Source: Chara braunii (lineage: Eukaryota; Streptophyta; Charophyceae; Charales; Characeae). From it: 28,818 bases of DNA. The notes under the pieces are model-generated. The model had not been told where the DNA came from. It searched no databases and saw nothing but the letters and a program-made list of their open reading frames with translations. The stretch is taken from the NCBI GenBank assembly GCA_003427395.1, contig BFEA01000487.1, forward strand, positions 453,158 to 481,975. The letters run 5' to 3'. Both the position numbers and the translations under genes were made by a program. This document shows, piece by piece, positions 1 through 7,187 of the stretch; position 1 is the first letter of the stretch, and the number at the start of each line of letters is the position of its first letter.

Positions 1-33
<33 letters not shown>

Positions 34-344
34 CAAGGACTAGCCAATTGCTCACACGCACGTCAAAATTTGTAGTACGGAAAGGAAGAAGCATAATACA
101 AGCGTGTTCTTATGCTCGAAATGCGCGCGCGTTCCTCTTATCACATAGTATTTCAAAATGAACTGCCCGGCGGCGCATGTCGGTTAATTAACTATTATCA
201 AGTAAACAATACTACTTTGGTCAGGTAAGGTCGATAAAAAAACAGAAGGGGCCGATTTAGAAAAAAAAAGCGTTTCACATTGGTCAGTTTTCAAAGCATA
301 TTCAGCAGCTCGAATTTCCAATTTAGATCACAATCGGTCGTTAA
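1..344. other. Unassigned AT-rich DNA with T29 tract
   Basis: The window opens with a run of 29 T, which could be the reverse-complemented poly(A) tail of a retroposed copy cut by the window edge. The rest shows no credible gene or RNA. A short piece around 160-172 (GAACTGCCCGG) recurs at 2162-2172 inside a hammerhead-repeat fragment, so a decayed relative of that family may begin here. This link is weak. Confidence 0.4.
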
Positions 345-351
345 TCGATAT

Positions 352-490
352 AGACATGTATATATTGTCAAACGGAGCTGCCGACGGTAAACCGTAGGCA
401 GAGAGGGAGAAGAGAAGAAGAGGACAGCAAACGAGGGGGGGCTGTGACAAAGTGTCTCGTCGGAGTTTCATATCTATCTATCTATCTATC

Positions 491-532
<42 letters not shown>

Positions 533-660
533 TCGTCGAACATGAAACTCCGACGATACAGTCTGTCTGTCACAGGCCCTCGTTTGTTGTCCTCTTCTCT
601 TCTCCCTCCCTCTCTGCCTACGGTTCACAGTCGTCAGCTCTGTCTGACGATATATGTACA
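352..660. repeat. Large inverted repeat centred on a GATA palindrome
   Basis: The arm 352-470 is the reverse complement, with scattered mismatches, of 541-660. Both arms carry the 3' half of a hammerhead, the CT-rich stretch and the conserved block around CCTACGG. The centre (471-531) is a (TATC)n run that turns into (TAGA)n, itself a near-perfect palindrome. The whole could extrude as a long cruciform or fold as a foldback RNA. Neither arm keeps CTGATGA, so neither encodes a complete ribozyme. Confidence 0.8.
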
Positions 661-686
661 GTGTAATCAGTGAGGGGATTCTGCAG

Positions 687-747
687 ACTGTTGAGGGTTC
701 AGCCTCCTCCTGATGAGTCGGTTGCTGAAACACTCCGACGATACAGT
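687..747 (+). ncRNA. Decayed hammerhead ribozyme
   Basis: This unit keeps stem III (ACTGT 687-691 with ACAGT 743-747), stem I (GAGG 693-696 with CCTC 706-709), CTGATGA at 710-716 and stem II (GTCGG 717-721 with CCGAC 735-739). Two key positions are changed. The cleavage triplet is GTT rather than GTC, and the conserved GAA after stem II reads GAT (740-742). Stem II also has an enlarged loop. It is most likely an inactive relative of the intact copy 180 bp downstream. Confidence 0.75.
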
Positions 748-861
748 TTGTCACAGCCCCCCCTCGTTTCTTGTCCTCTTCTCCCTTCCCTCCCTCTCTG
801 CCTACGGTTTACCGTCGGCAGCTCTGTTTGGCGCTATTTATATATATCAGTGAGGGGATTC

Positions 862-922
862 TGCAGACTGTCGAGGGTTCAGCCTCCTGATGAGTCGGTG
901 AAACTCCGACGAAACAGTTTGT
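862..922 (+). ncRNA. Type III hammerhead ribozyme, intact core
   Basis: All conserved hammerhead elements are present in order. Stem III pairs ACTGT (867-871) with ACAGT (914-918) and can extend outward by G-U, A-U, C-G and G-U pairs to about 9 bp. The cleavage triplet GTC ends at C872. Stem I is GAGG (873-876) with CCTC (883-886) and a six-base loop. The core CTGATGA is at 887-893. Stem II is GTCGG (894-898) with CCGAC (906-910) and loop TGAAACT. GAA (911-913) follows. Stems I and II are closed by loops and stem III is open, which is the type III topology of plant retrozymes and viroid-like RNAs. Predicted self-cleavage follows C872 in a plus-strand transcript. Activity is inferred from the complete core. 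Confidence 0.88.
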
Positions 923-979
923 CACAGCCCCTCGTTTGTTGTCCTCTTCTCTCTCTCTCTGCCTACGGTTTACCGTTAT

Positions 980-1095
980 ATATCGGTGAAACTCCGACGA
1001 AACAGCTTGTCACAGCCCATCGTTTGTTGTGTCCTCTTCTCTTCTCCCTCCCTCTCTGCCTACGGTTTAACGTCGGCAGCTCTGTTTGACGATAT
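980..1095 (+). repeat. Truncated hammerhead repeat unit
   Basis: This unit begins inside stem II (TCGGTGAAACTCCGACGAAAC, positions about 983-1003) and continues into the CT-rich stretch and the ACGGTTTAACGTCGGCAG block. CTGATGA and stem I are missing, so it cannot form a hammerhead. Its junction with the preceding unit, at TTACCGTTATATATCGG, looks like a deletion between two units. Confidence 0.7.
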
Positions 1096-1752
1096 ACATG
1101 TATTTGATCGATTGATGTTTACTGATCGGCTCGTGCAGGACAATGCAATTCGATTATTCTTCTTCATCGGTGACAGCAGAGAAACCAAGAGGACAAGGGA
1201 CGGGCATGGAAACGGTAGGAGGAGGAGGAGGAGGAGGAGGAGGAGGTGGATAGGAGGAGGGAAACGAGGCTCCTTTCCGGTGACGCGAAGTGTTCCTACC
1301 TGCCGTGTTTGTAGTGAAGATTCTTTTCCGTTTTATCTCTGCATTTGGTCGAGGTTTTCGTCTGTATACGTGCACATGTAGGGGGTGCTGAACGTTTGGC
1401 TAAATGAGGGCAATAGCTCGATGGAATCTTAACTTCCCTCTACAGCCCGCCCTCCCCCCCACAATAATAAAAAGAAAACCGCCTTCTTCCTTTCTGCACT
1501 CCCCTATTCCTCACCTTTGACTGTGTACCCAACATAGGAAATTTTTCAATGCTGCTCACCTTTGCATGGGGATGTCTAATGAACTTGGGGTCTGTCTTAT
1601 GACACGCGGAAGAGGAGGAGGAGGAGGAGGAGGAGGTGGTGGAGGAGGAGCGGGGGAGAAGAGGATGGAGGAGAGGGAGGAGGAGAGGAGAAGGACGCCA
1701 AGTGATTTAAGAATAACGAAGCTGTTGGCACGTGATGGCTATGGCGTCTTGT
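1096..1752. other. Unassigned DNA with two (GGA)n runs
   Basis: Purine-rich GGA repeats lie at about 1217-1250 and 1609-1645. Nothing between them has convincing coding character; the short open frames over the GGA runs encode only Arg/Gly or Pro strings. The stretch separates the tandem hammerhead block from the solitary hammerhead at 1765. Confidence 0.5.
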
Positions 1753-1764
1753 TGTCCCGGTCCC

Positions 1765-1817
1765 GACTGTCGAGGTGCATCCTCCTGATGAGTCGGTGAA
1801 AATCCGACGAAACAGTC
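1765..1817 (+). ncRNA. Second intact type III hammerhead ribozyme
   Basis: Stem III is GACTGT (1765-1770) with ACAGTC (1812-1817). The cleavage triplet GTC ends at C1771. Stem I is GAGG (1772-1775) with CCTC (1781-1784), loop TGCAT, unlike the six-base loop of the copy at 862. CTGATGA lies at 1785-1791, stem II is GTCGG (1792-1796) with CCGAC (1804-1808), loop TGAAAAT, and GAA is at 1809-1811. The stems are kept although loop I and the flanks differ from the first copy. A C-rich run (about 1828-1848) follows in place of the usual downstream unit. Cleavage after C1771 is predicted. Confidence 0.87.
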
Positions 1818-1849
1818 TCTTACAGCTCCCCCCCCCCCCCCCCCCCCTT

Positions 1850-1975
1850 ATATGCGAGATCTTGTTGCTATTTATAGTTTCTATCATTGCACCTTGCGAG
1901 ATCTGATTGCTATTTATAGTTCTACTATGCTCGCTCTGATGATTCGGTGAAACTTCGCTTCCGACCACTCAGTCT
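1850..1975 (+). repeat. Short duplicated segment with degenerate hammerhead fragment
   Basis: The sequence GCGAGATCT...TTGCTATTTATAGTT occurs twice, near 1855 and 1897. It is followed by CTGATGATTCGGTGAAAC at 1936-1953, which resembles the hammerhead core. The expected stem II partner CCGAC appears only at about 1971, after an insertion, and GAA is missing. It is a decayed ribozyme fragment at best. Confidence 0.45.
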
Positions 1976-2119
1976 CGCGAGATGCATCTCTTCCTCTCTT
2001 CCTCTCTTCCTCTCTTCCTGCCTGCGCATTCAGGACCTTTTCCTTCTCCAATGTAATTGCGGTCACGTACGTGCAGGGTCATAAGAGTGATAAACAAAGA
2101 TCATACCTTGTTTGTGACG

Positions 2120-2231
2120 ATATATATATATGTTTGTGACGATATATATATATCGTCAAATAGAACTGCCCGGTAAACCGTAGGCAGAGAGGGAGAAGAG
2201 GACAACAAATGAGGGGCTGTGACAAACTGTT
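2120..2231 (-). repeat. Hammerhead repeat fragment, minus orientation
   Basis: Read on the minus strand this is ACAGTTTGTCACAGCCCCTC, the CT-rich stretch, the CCTACGGTTTACCG block and the TTTGACGATATATA end. It matches the downstream part of the hammerhead unit. The ribozyme core is cut off exactly where the next segment (the tract starting near 2232) begins, so a later insertion or a 5' truncation removed it. Confidence 0.7.
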
Positions 2232-2239
2232 TATATATA

Positions 2240-2521
2240 TTTTTTTTTTCAACTCAAATTTTATTATACAGGTCAAATTGAGGCCGGGGAAACCTCACAA
2301 TTCAACCCGGAGTTATCCTGACAGTATCAGCCAGTTTAGCTTACGAGCAGCGCTCGCTAAGGCCGAGTAAACTCTAGGAACAGAAAAGGCCAAACCTAGG
2401 CCGCTGTCCTGAAAACTCTGCCACCGCCCAAAATATATGTCTCAGACCTACAAAGCCAAAGAATCCAAAAGGGAAAAGCAACAAACGGACCAAAGAAGGA
2501 AAGAAGGCCAAACCTTGTAGG
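2240..2521 (-). mobile_element. Possible 3' end of a retroposed transcript
   Basis: On the minus strand the segment ends with AATAAA (2260-2265), a short AT-rich spacer and A10 (2240-2249), the usual layout of a polyadenylated 3' end. Upstream there is no recognisable ORF; the short open frame is low quality. It could be the tail of a 5'-truncated LINE or a processed transcript. It abuts the hammerhead repeat fragment on its left. No clear target duplication was found for this piece. Confidence 0.4.
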
Positions 2522-2552
<31 letters not shown>

Positions 2553-2558
2553 TTGTGG
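2511..2558 (-). mobile_element. Bare poly(T) tract between 10-bp direct repeats
   Basis: T27 (2522-2548) is bordered by AACCTTGTAG (2511-2520) and AACCTTGTGG (2549-2558), a 9/10 match. This is the expected footprint of a target-primed insertion in which little more than the poly(A) tail was copied. Expansion of a short T-run between chance repeats is the alternative. Confidence 0.6.
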
Positions 2559-2849
2559 ATTTCATAACAAATAGAATGTCTATATACTAGTACAATACTT
2601 TCTAATCTGATATTATTCTATATGTTCTCAATATTCATGTTCAATTTACAATCAATATAATAAATATATATACAATGAAGTTTATACAAATAGAAAAAAC
2701 TTCTCAGCAATAAACTAATTCCGAAATTTTGTTCAATGAATTTAATTAAAAAAAAAAGGAATGAGCTTAAACAAGGGTGATGGCCGTGGTCTCCGTTAAA
2801 TACACCCGGGCATGTGCGTCCTACGGTATTCTGCTGAATAGGAAATGCA

Positions 2850-3230
2850 CAGTGGTTATTTCTGAATCTAGACTGAAAATTGTCCCAAGTCATCCTGAAA
2901 TGTTCCTGAATCATCCCAAATTTTCATCAATCATCAATGAATGTATTCCAATTATAAGGGACACTGGGGCCAGTTCCCAGCACGTGCTGCTCCCCACGAA
3001 TAGATTGGAGCAATTGAAAAAAAAAAAAAAAAAAGAAGAAGAAGAAAACAAAAGACCTTGCGTTCTATGCAGTTATAATGACGGTGCGTTCTATTTGCCC
3101 TTACACGTTGCCCTGCATCTAGACTGAAAATTGGCCCAAATACAGTTATAACTTATATACTGCGAGTATGCCCCCTTACACGTTGGCCTGCATCTAGACA
3201 GAAAAAGTCCCAAATACAGTTATTATCACT
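2850..3230. repeat. Half-copies of a MITE family, with A-run
   Basis: Three segments (about 2845-2890, 3105-3152 and 3178-3228) share the motif ATCTAGACTGAAAATT..CCCAAATACAGTTAT with the interior of the MITEs at 20919 and 21746. The last two are direct repeats that also share CCCTTACACGTTG upstream. None retains both terminal inverted repeats. An A18 run at 3017-3034 separates the first from the others. Confidence 0.55.
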
Positions 3231-3334
3231 GTGGGTTCTCTTTGCCATACCCTGGGTTCTCCTTGGGGTAAAGATGCTACCTAGTGTGGCTTTACCCACA
3301 CGCGTTGGCTGCAGCCCCATCCGAAAAAAAATTT

Positions 3335-3697
3335 CTGCACATTCATACCTTTCTCGGCCTTTTGGCTAAGGGCCTCACCACACCACTGTTGAAACGAAAA
3401 AAGTACCACTGCATGTTCCCGCAATTAATGGCCAGATGCATCCATTACTATGAATAGTAACAGATGCATCTGATCACTTTCCGGGGAAGATGCGCTCGTA
3501 CTTTCTCGTTTCGACAGTGGTGTGGCGAGGCCCTAAGATGGTCCTGATCACTTTAATATCTGACCTGTGGTCCATTGGGCCATAACCATATTAAATTAAT
3601 TCTTTTGGGGCTACGGAGGGGTCACAGGTGTAGGCTTGCCTGCTCGACCCCTCCAATACAAAAAAAAAAAAAAAAAAAAAAAAAAAACTTCACATTC
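3335..3697 (+). pseudogene. U2 snRNA retrocopy with poly(A) and target duplication
   Basis: Position 3345 is an exact U2 5' end (ATACCTTTCTCGGCCTTTTG). After an inserted MITE, U2 resumes at TGATCACTTTAATATCTG and runs through the Sm-like ATTAAATTAATTCTTTTGGGG to a 3' stem ending near 3654. A-run 3660-3687 follows. CTGCACATTC (3335-3344) and CTTCACATTC (3688-3697) flank it, a 9/10 target duplication. The branch-site-pairing segment with GTAGTA is deleted, so it cannot work as a spliceosomal RNA. The tail and flanks indicate reverse transcription by an L1-like LINE. Confidence 0.85.
3370..3533. mobile_element. Tourist-like (PIF/Harbinger) MITE inside the U2 retrocopy
   Basis: The element starts GGGCCTCACCACACCACTG and ends in the inverted sequence (revcomp GGGCCTCGCCACACCACTG). 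The terminal inverted repeats are about 35 bp, continuing through GAAACGA(A/G)AAAGTAC with few mismatches. The centre around AGATGCATCC...AGATGCATCT is also palindromic, so the whole 164 bp is one foldback. TAA flanks both ends (3367-3369, 3534-3536). A 3-bp TAA duplication and GGGCC termini are characteristic of PIF/Harbinger-derived MITEs. No transposase is encoded here. Confidence 0.85.
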
Positions 3698-3930
3698 TGA
3701 CGAGGGCCTTCTGACCGCAGTCAGAGCGACTAAGTTTCAAGTCTGACTCAGTCTCAGTGCATGCCAGTAATGTTCTGCCAGCTCAAATGTGGGTCAGATA
3801 TGTGCCAGGGATGCTCTGCCGGCTCACCTGGTCACACCTGGCGTCCATTGGGGCGTATGAGTCAGATACATGCCAGTGGTTTATCCTCTCAGGAGGAATA
3901 AGTGCCTTTCTCGAATACAACACATCCCCC
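3698..3930. other. Unassigned DNA with local near-repeats
   Basis: TGCCAGTAATGTTCTGCCAGCTC and the variant TGCCAGGGATGCTCTGCCGGCTC follow each other about 46 bp apart, with GTCAGATA between. It is a small local duplication and no gene is supported. The stretch ends in TCGAATACAACACATCCCCC, which is nearly repeated at the insertion site of the large LTR element (4346-4360 joined to 13034). Confidence 0.45.
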
Positions 3931-4229
3931 ACCAGGTTAAACCTTTTCTTGAACATTGGACCCTTTCTCATTTTACGAGTGTCCCCCCTTTTTTTTTTTT
4001 TTTTTTCCCTTGTTTTCTTGTACTTATGCGCAGGCGCCATGGTAATCTTAGGTCTCACACCACTCTTCACCAAATGTGCACAATCAGAATGAATCTTCCG
4101 CTAGAAACGTTGAAAGATACACTGCCATATTTTTTGGCTTTAGTGCACGCTTGGCGAGTAGTGGACCGCGGCCCCTTTTCTGTATCGCTCCAATTTTACT
4201 GGATGTCCCGAAGGACACCAGGTTAAACC
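3931..4229 (-). pseudogene. U6 snRNA retrocopy with 13-bp target duplication
   Basis: On the minus strand, 4216 begins GTCCTTCGGGACATCC, the U6 5' stem-loop, and runs through AAAATTGGAGCGATACAGA. After an inserted MITE it resumes as GATTACCATGGCGCCTGCGCA. A second, A18-containing piece (about 3987-4028) interrupts it before the 3' end resembling GACAC..GAGAAA.GGTCC (about 3955-3986). ACCAGGTTAAACC occurs at 3931-3943 and again at 4217-4229, directly after the U6 5' end, so this is a perfect 13-bp target duplication. The catalytic AGC triad reads ACC. It is a dead retrocopy. Confidence 0.82.
4051..4175. mobile_element. Degenerate MITE inside the U6 retrocopy
   Basis: The 125-bp insert starts GGTCTCACACCACTC and its other end, inverted, is GGGGCCGCGGTCCACTAC. 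The two ends match at about 21 of 31 positions through ..CCAA..GTGCAC. Flanking bases are TTA on the left (4048-4050) and TTT on the right (4176-4178), and they fall at the same U6 position, as expected for a decayed 3-bp duplication. The termini resemble those of the MITE at 3370, so both may belong to one family. Confidence 0.6.
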
Positions 4230-4360
4230 ACCGGTACCGCCAACTCTAAACCCTAAATGGCCGAAGAATTCTTTTTTTTTTTTGGGGGGGTGGGGTAACT
4301 AGGCCGCAATCCCGATTTCAGTTTGAAGTCCAGTTATGGCATTCCTCGAATACAATACAT
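4230..4360. other. Spacer before the large LTR element
   Basis: Contains a single AAACCCTAAA motif, a T-run and a G-run (about 4271-4296), and ends with ACAT (4357-4360), the left target duplication of the LTR element that follows. Confidence 0.6.
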
Positions 4361-5387
4361 TGCAATGAGCCCAGACGTGATGATACTCGTCAACATTACC
4401 AGTCCATATGATTATCGATCTGCTGATGAATGACAAACAATCGCAATGTGTGTGATGATAGAATGAGGTGAGAATCATACACAGACGAAGGAGGAGAGGG
4501 GGGGAATAGACAAAGGAGAGAGAAGAAGACAACAGCCCATTTCTGCTTCGGGTCCCTCCTCCTCCTCAACACCTCATCAATCAATAGTCTGAATACAATG
4601 TCTGAAGTTCTTCCTCAATGTGCCACGTGGCACGTCAATCTGTCTACATCAGCAACTGGAGAGTATCGTCATCAACCAGGTACGTATCCTCAATAACCAC
4701 AGCCTTGATCCCCTTCCGAAGTGATGAAGAATCAGAACAGCCTCGTCAATCTCGCAGCCCGCCACGTCATCAATCATATACAGGTGGCAGCTTCACGTTA
4801 GCAACGGCGCATGGCAGCTGCCAAGTCAGCATGCCTAGAAGACCATAGCCAGCCAGCCACTATGCCAGCCAGCAGCGCCGTGCTGTCCTCCTCCTATGCC
4901 AGCGTAAAGCCAGCGTGAAGTCAATGTCGCAATGTCGCAGCGTTGCAGCGTCGCCACGTCAATGTCAAAGTCAATGCGTGCAGCATTGACACAAGACCGA
5001 GTGCCTGTCCAGCCAGGAAGTCGACTCTTAAGTAGCGTGGATGCGGGGTCTGGACCCCGGGTGCTGAAGTCCTGCACCGTCCAGATCTCGATGTGAACGA
5101 GGGCCCAGATTGGCCAAAAACTGTATTCCTCCCGCCCTGAATGCTGTCTGGGTACCTGCACACAACAAGTGAATGTATCCGACCATAGGCCTGGGCGCGG
5201 TACCTTTGACTCTACAGTTGACTTTGATTGTTGAATTTCCTTTGTGCCGCGTTTGGTCACACAGCCTCCTCGACAGACTCAGGATGGGCATGTCTCGGTC
5301 ACATAGTCCAACACAGACAACAAAGTCTGTGTTTTTACCGGGGGCAAAGTTCTGAGCCGCGGTCTGCTGCTGAACAGGGTTACTGCA
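4361..5387 (-). repeat. 3' LTR of element 1
   Basis: About 1027 bp. Matches 12006-13033 almost base for base from TGCAATGAGCCCAGACGTG to CAGGGTTACTGCA; outside these limits the two copies diverge at once. It contains several CCACGT cores (for example GTGCCACGTGGCACGTCA near 4619-4637). Short open frames across it are shadows in repeated DNA. Just inside the element the strand reads GGGTCGGCAGGAA, the best candidate for a weak polypurine tract. Confidence 0.93.
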
Positions 5388-5427
5388 TTCCTGCCGACCC
5401 AAATTTCGAGTTCCATCGCAGAAACAT

Positions 5428-7187
5428 TTAAGGCTTCAACCCACGTTCATAAGCAGAGACAATATCAGGAGCAGATTCAAGGAGTTCCCNTTTACTAAAC
5501 CANCTNTCCNCAGATGGTGCCNGACTCTTAAAACGAACTTTGAATTGCTTCTGGGGTCGTCCTCGTGCACCTGTAGAGAAGAACCCATGTTCTACAATGC
5601 GGTCCATTTCATATCCACCATCCATGTCTGGCGNTATCATAGATGGTCTATGNGGGAATTCATCTCCTTCTACATAAGGTAGCAACTTGGACGCATGAAA
5701 GACAGAATAGGTCTTGAGATGAGGGGGTATATCAATTCTGTAAGACGGTCCCTCTGCATCTCCAATCACTTTAAGAACTTCCCAGGGTCCAAAATAGACA
5801 GGTAGAAGTTTTTGAGACACATTTTCTTCTAGTGAAAACTCTTTAGACTTGAACCAGACCAGATCACCTTCTTTGAACGTTGATGGTCGTCGATGCTTAT
5901 TAGCTTGTTCGATCATCCGGTCCTGAGCTTTCTTTAGGTTCTCCTTTACCTTTCTGATGTCTTCTTGAAACAATACTGCGTATTCGCGGGTCCCTNGAGG
6001 TAACCTAAGAAACTGGTCCCTCGTCAATACATCAATGGGACGCTTAGGTTTCCACCCTTTATGCAGTGCGTTAGGTGTTCGTCCTATAGAGGTATGAACA
6101 CTACTATTATATGCACTTGTTATCTTAGGTAAGTTCTCATCCCAATCTATTTTATCGGGTCTTACATACATGCGCAGAAGCTGTTGGCACAAATGGTTCA
6201 TTTGTTCACTCTGTCCATTCGTTTCAGGGTGTCGCCCTGACGACATGGTTAGACGTGTACCGTATGCCTCCATAAGCTTTTGCCATGGCATACTTGTGAA
6301 TCTGGTATCGCGGTCAGATACAATGGATTGAGGAAAACCATACTCAGTTACCCATCGCATCTGAAACTTTTGGATCACAAGTTCCGTTCTCGCTTCTGCG
6401 GGTAAGGGAATGAACATAGCGTACTTAGAGAAACGATCTACAGTCACCATCTCTCGACTATTGCGATTCCGACTTTTGGTGAGACTCATGAAATCCATGG
6501 AGATAGACTCACTTGGTTCGCTTGGAATTGGTAATGGTCTGAGAAGACCAAGTGGATTCTCATGTGAGGGTTTGTTTCTCTGACACACAAGACAGGTACG
6601 AACATAAGTTAGTACATCCTCTTTCAATCCCTTCCATTCAAAGCGTTTTCTAACTTCAGCGTAAGTTTTCTTGAAACCAAAACGACCTTCAGTGTCGTGA
6701 TATTCCCCAATAAGTAGACTTTTGATTTCTTCCTGGTGAGGAATACACAATCGTTGTTCACTTTGGTCTAACAAGAAAAGCAAACCATCAATTACCTTAT
6801 AGTTGGGAAGTAGACTCGGGTCTTTCGCAACGACATCCATGATAGGTTTCCATATCGGGTCATTAACATAGCCTTGACGGATTCTATCTTTCAGATCATT
6901 CCCAACGTCTAGGTAAGAGATAATGGCACCAAAGAAATCACATCTTCTAGACAATGCATCTGCAACCACGTTAGACTTACCTTTGATAGTGTTCAACTTA
7001 AAATCAAAAGTATCAATGAATGCAGACCATCGTACTAGCTTATCAGAGAGCCTAGGCTGTATCTTTATCCACTTCAGGGTAGAGTGGTTTGAATACACAG
7101 TGAAGTGTCTCCCTAATAGATAGTGTTTCCAGGTGTCTAAGGCACAGACTAACGCATACAATTCCCTTTCATAGGTAGAATTAGCAA
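5428..7187 (-). CDS. Pol C-terminal part: RNase H end, integrase, chromodomain-like tail
   Basis: This frame continues pol after a one-base frameshift near 7188. The open frame from 7161 has 577 residues. It has the end of RNase H (YSNH at 23-26, then ADALSRR), a zinc-binding region with CLVC (190-193), and an integrase core with D223, D283 and E319, a D(35)E spacing. GPWEVLKV (458-465) is the usual post-core module, and a chromodomain-like tail begins near 513 ([14 protein letters not shown]). Two changes stand out. The last RNase H aspartate is N25, and the histidine expected in the GHFG-type motif is R160. Several N bases make the tail uncertain. It would normally be made as part of a Gag-Pol fusion. 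Confidence 0.85.

Larger units (their letters stand above)
345..1095 (+). repeat. Hammerhead-bearing tandem and inverted repeat block
   Basis: A block of related units that I call the hammerhead repeat. The unit runs from a hammerhead core through a CT-rich stretch (GTCCTCTTCTC) to a small palindromic motif (ACGGTTTACCGT) and ends near GACGATATATA. The anchor CAGTGAGGGGATTCTGCAG occurs at 668 and 848, giving a 180-bp period. A third unit starts near 980 and lacks the first half of the ribozyme. Upstream, 352-470 is an inverted copy of 541-660. No LTR, primer-binding site or ORF is visible. It resembles plant retrozymes or ribozyme-carrying satellite DNA, which are known from other eukaryotes; assignment to either is inference. 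Confidence 0.8.

Noticed and set aside
3345-3660. Functional U2 gene with an intron
   Set aside because: The insert is a foldback with a TAA duplication, the branch-pairing segment is deleted, and poly(A) plus flanking duplication show retroposition.
4248-4257. AAACCCTAAA as an interstitial telomere repeat
   Set aside because: One unit only.
4423-4429. CTGATGA in the element 1 LTRs (also 12068-12074) as a hammerhead core
   Set aside because: No stem II partner and no GAA at the right distance; the following ATGACAAAC cannot pair as required.
4835-5431. Open frames within the element 1 LTR (matching ones at 12567-13132)
   Set aside because: Repeated because the LTRs are repeated; overlapping on both strands, no domain.
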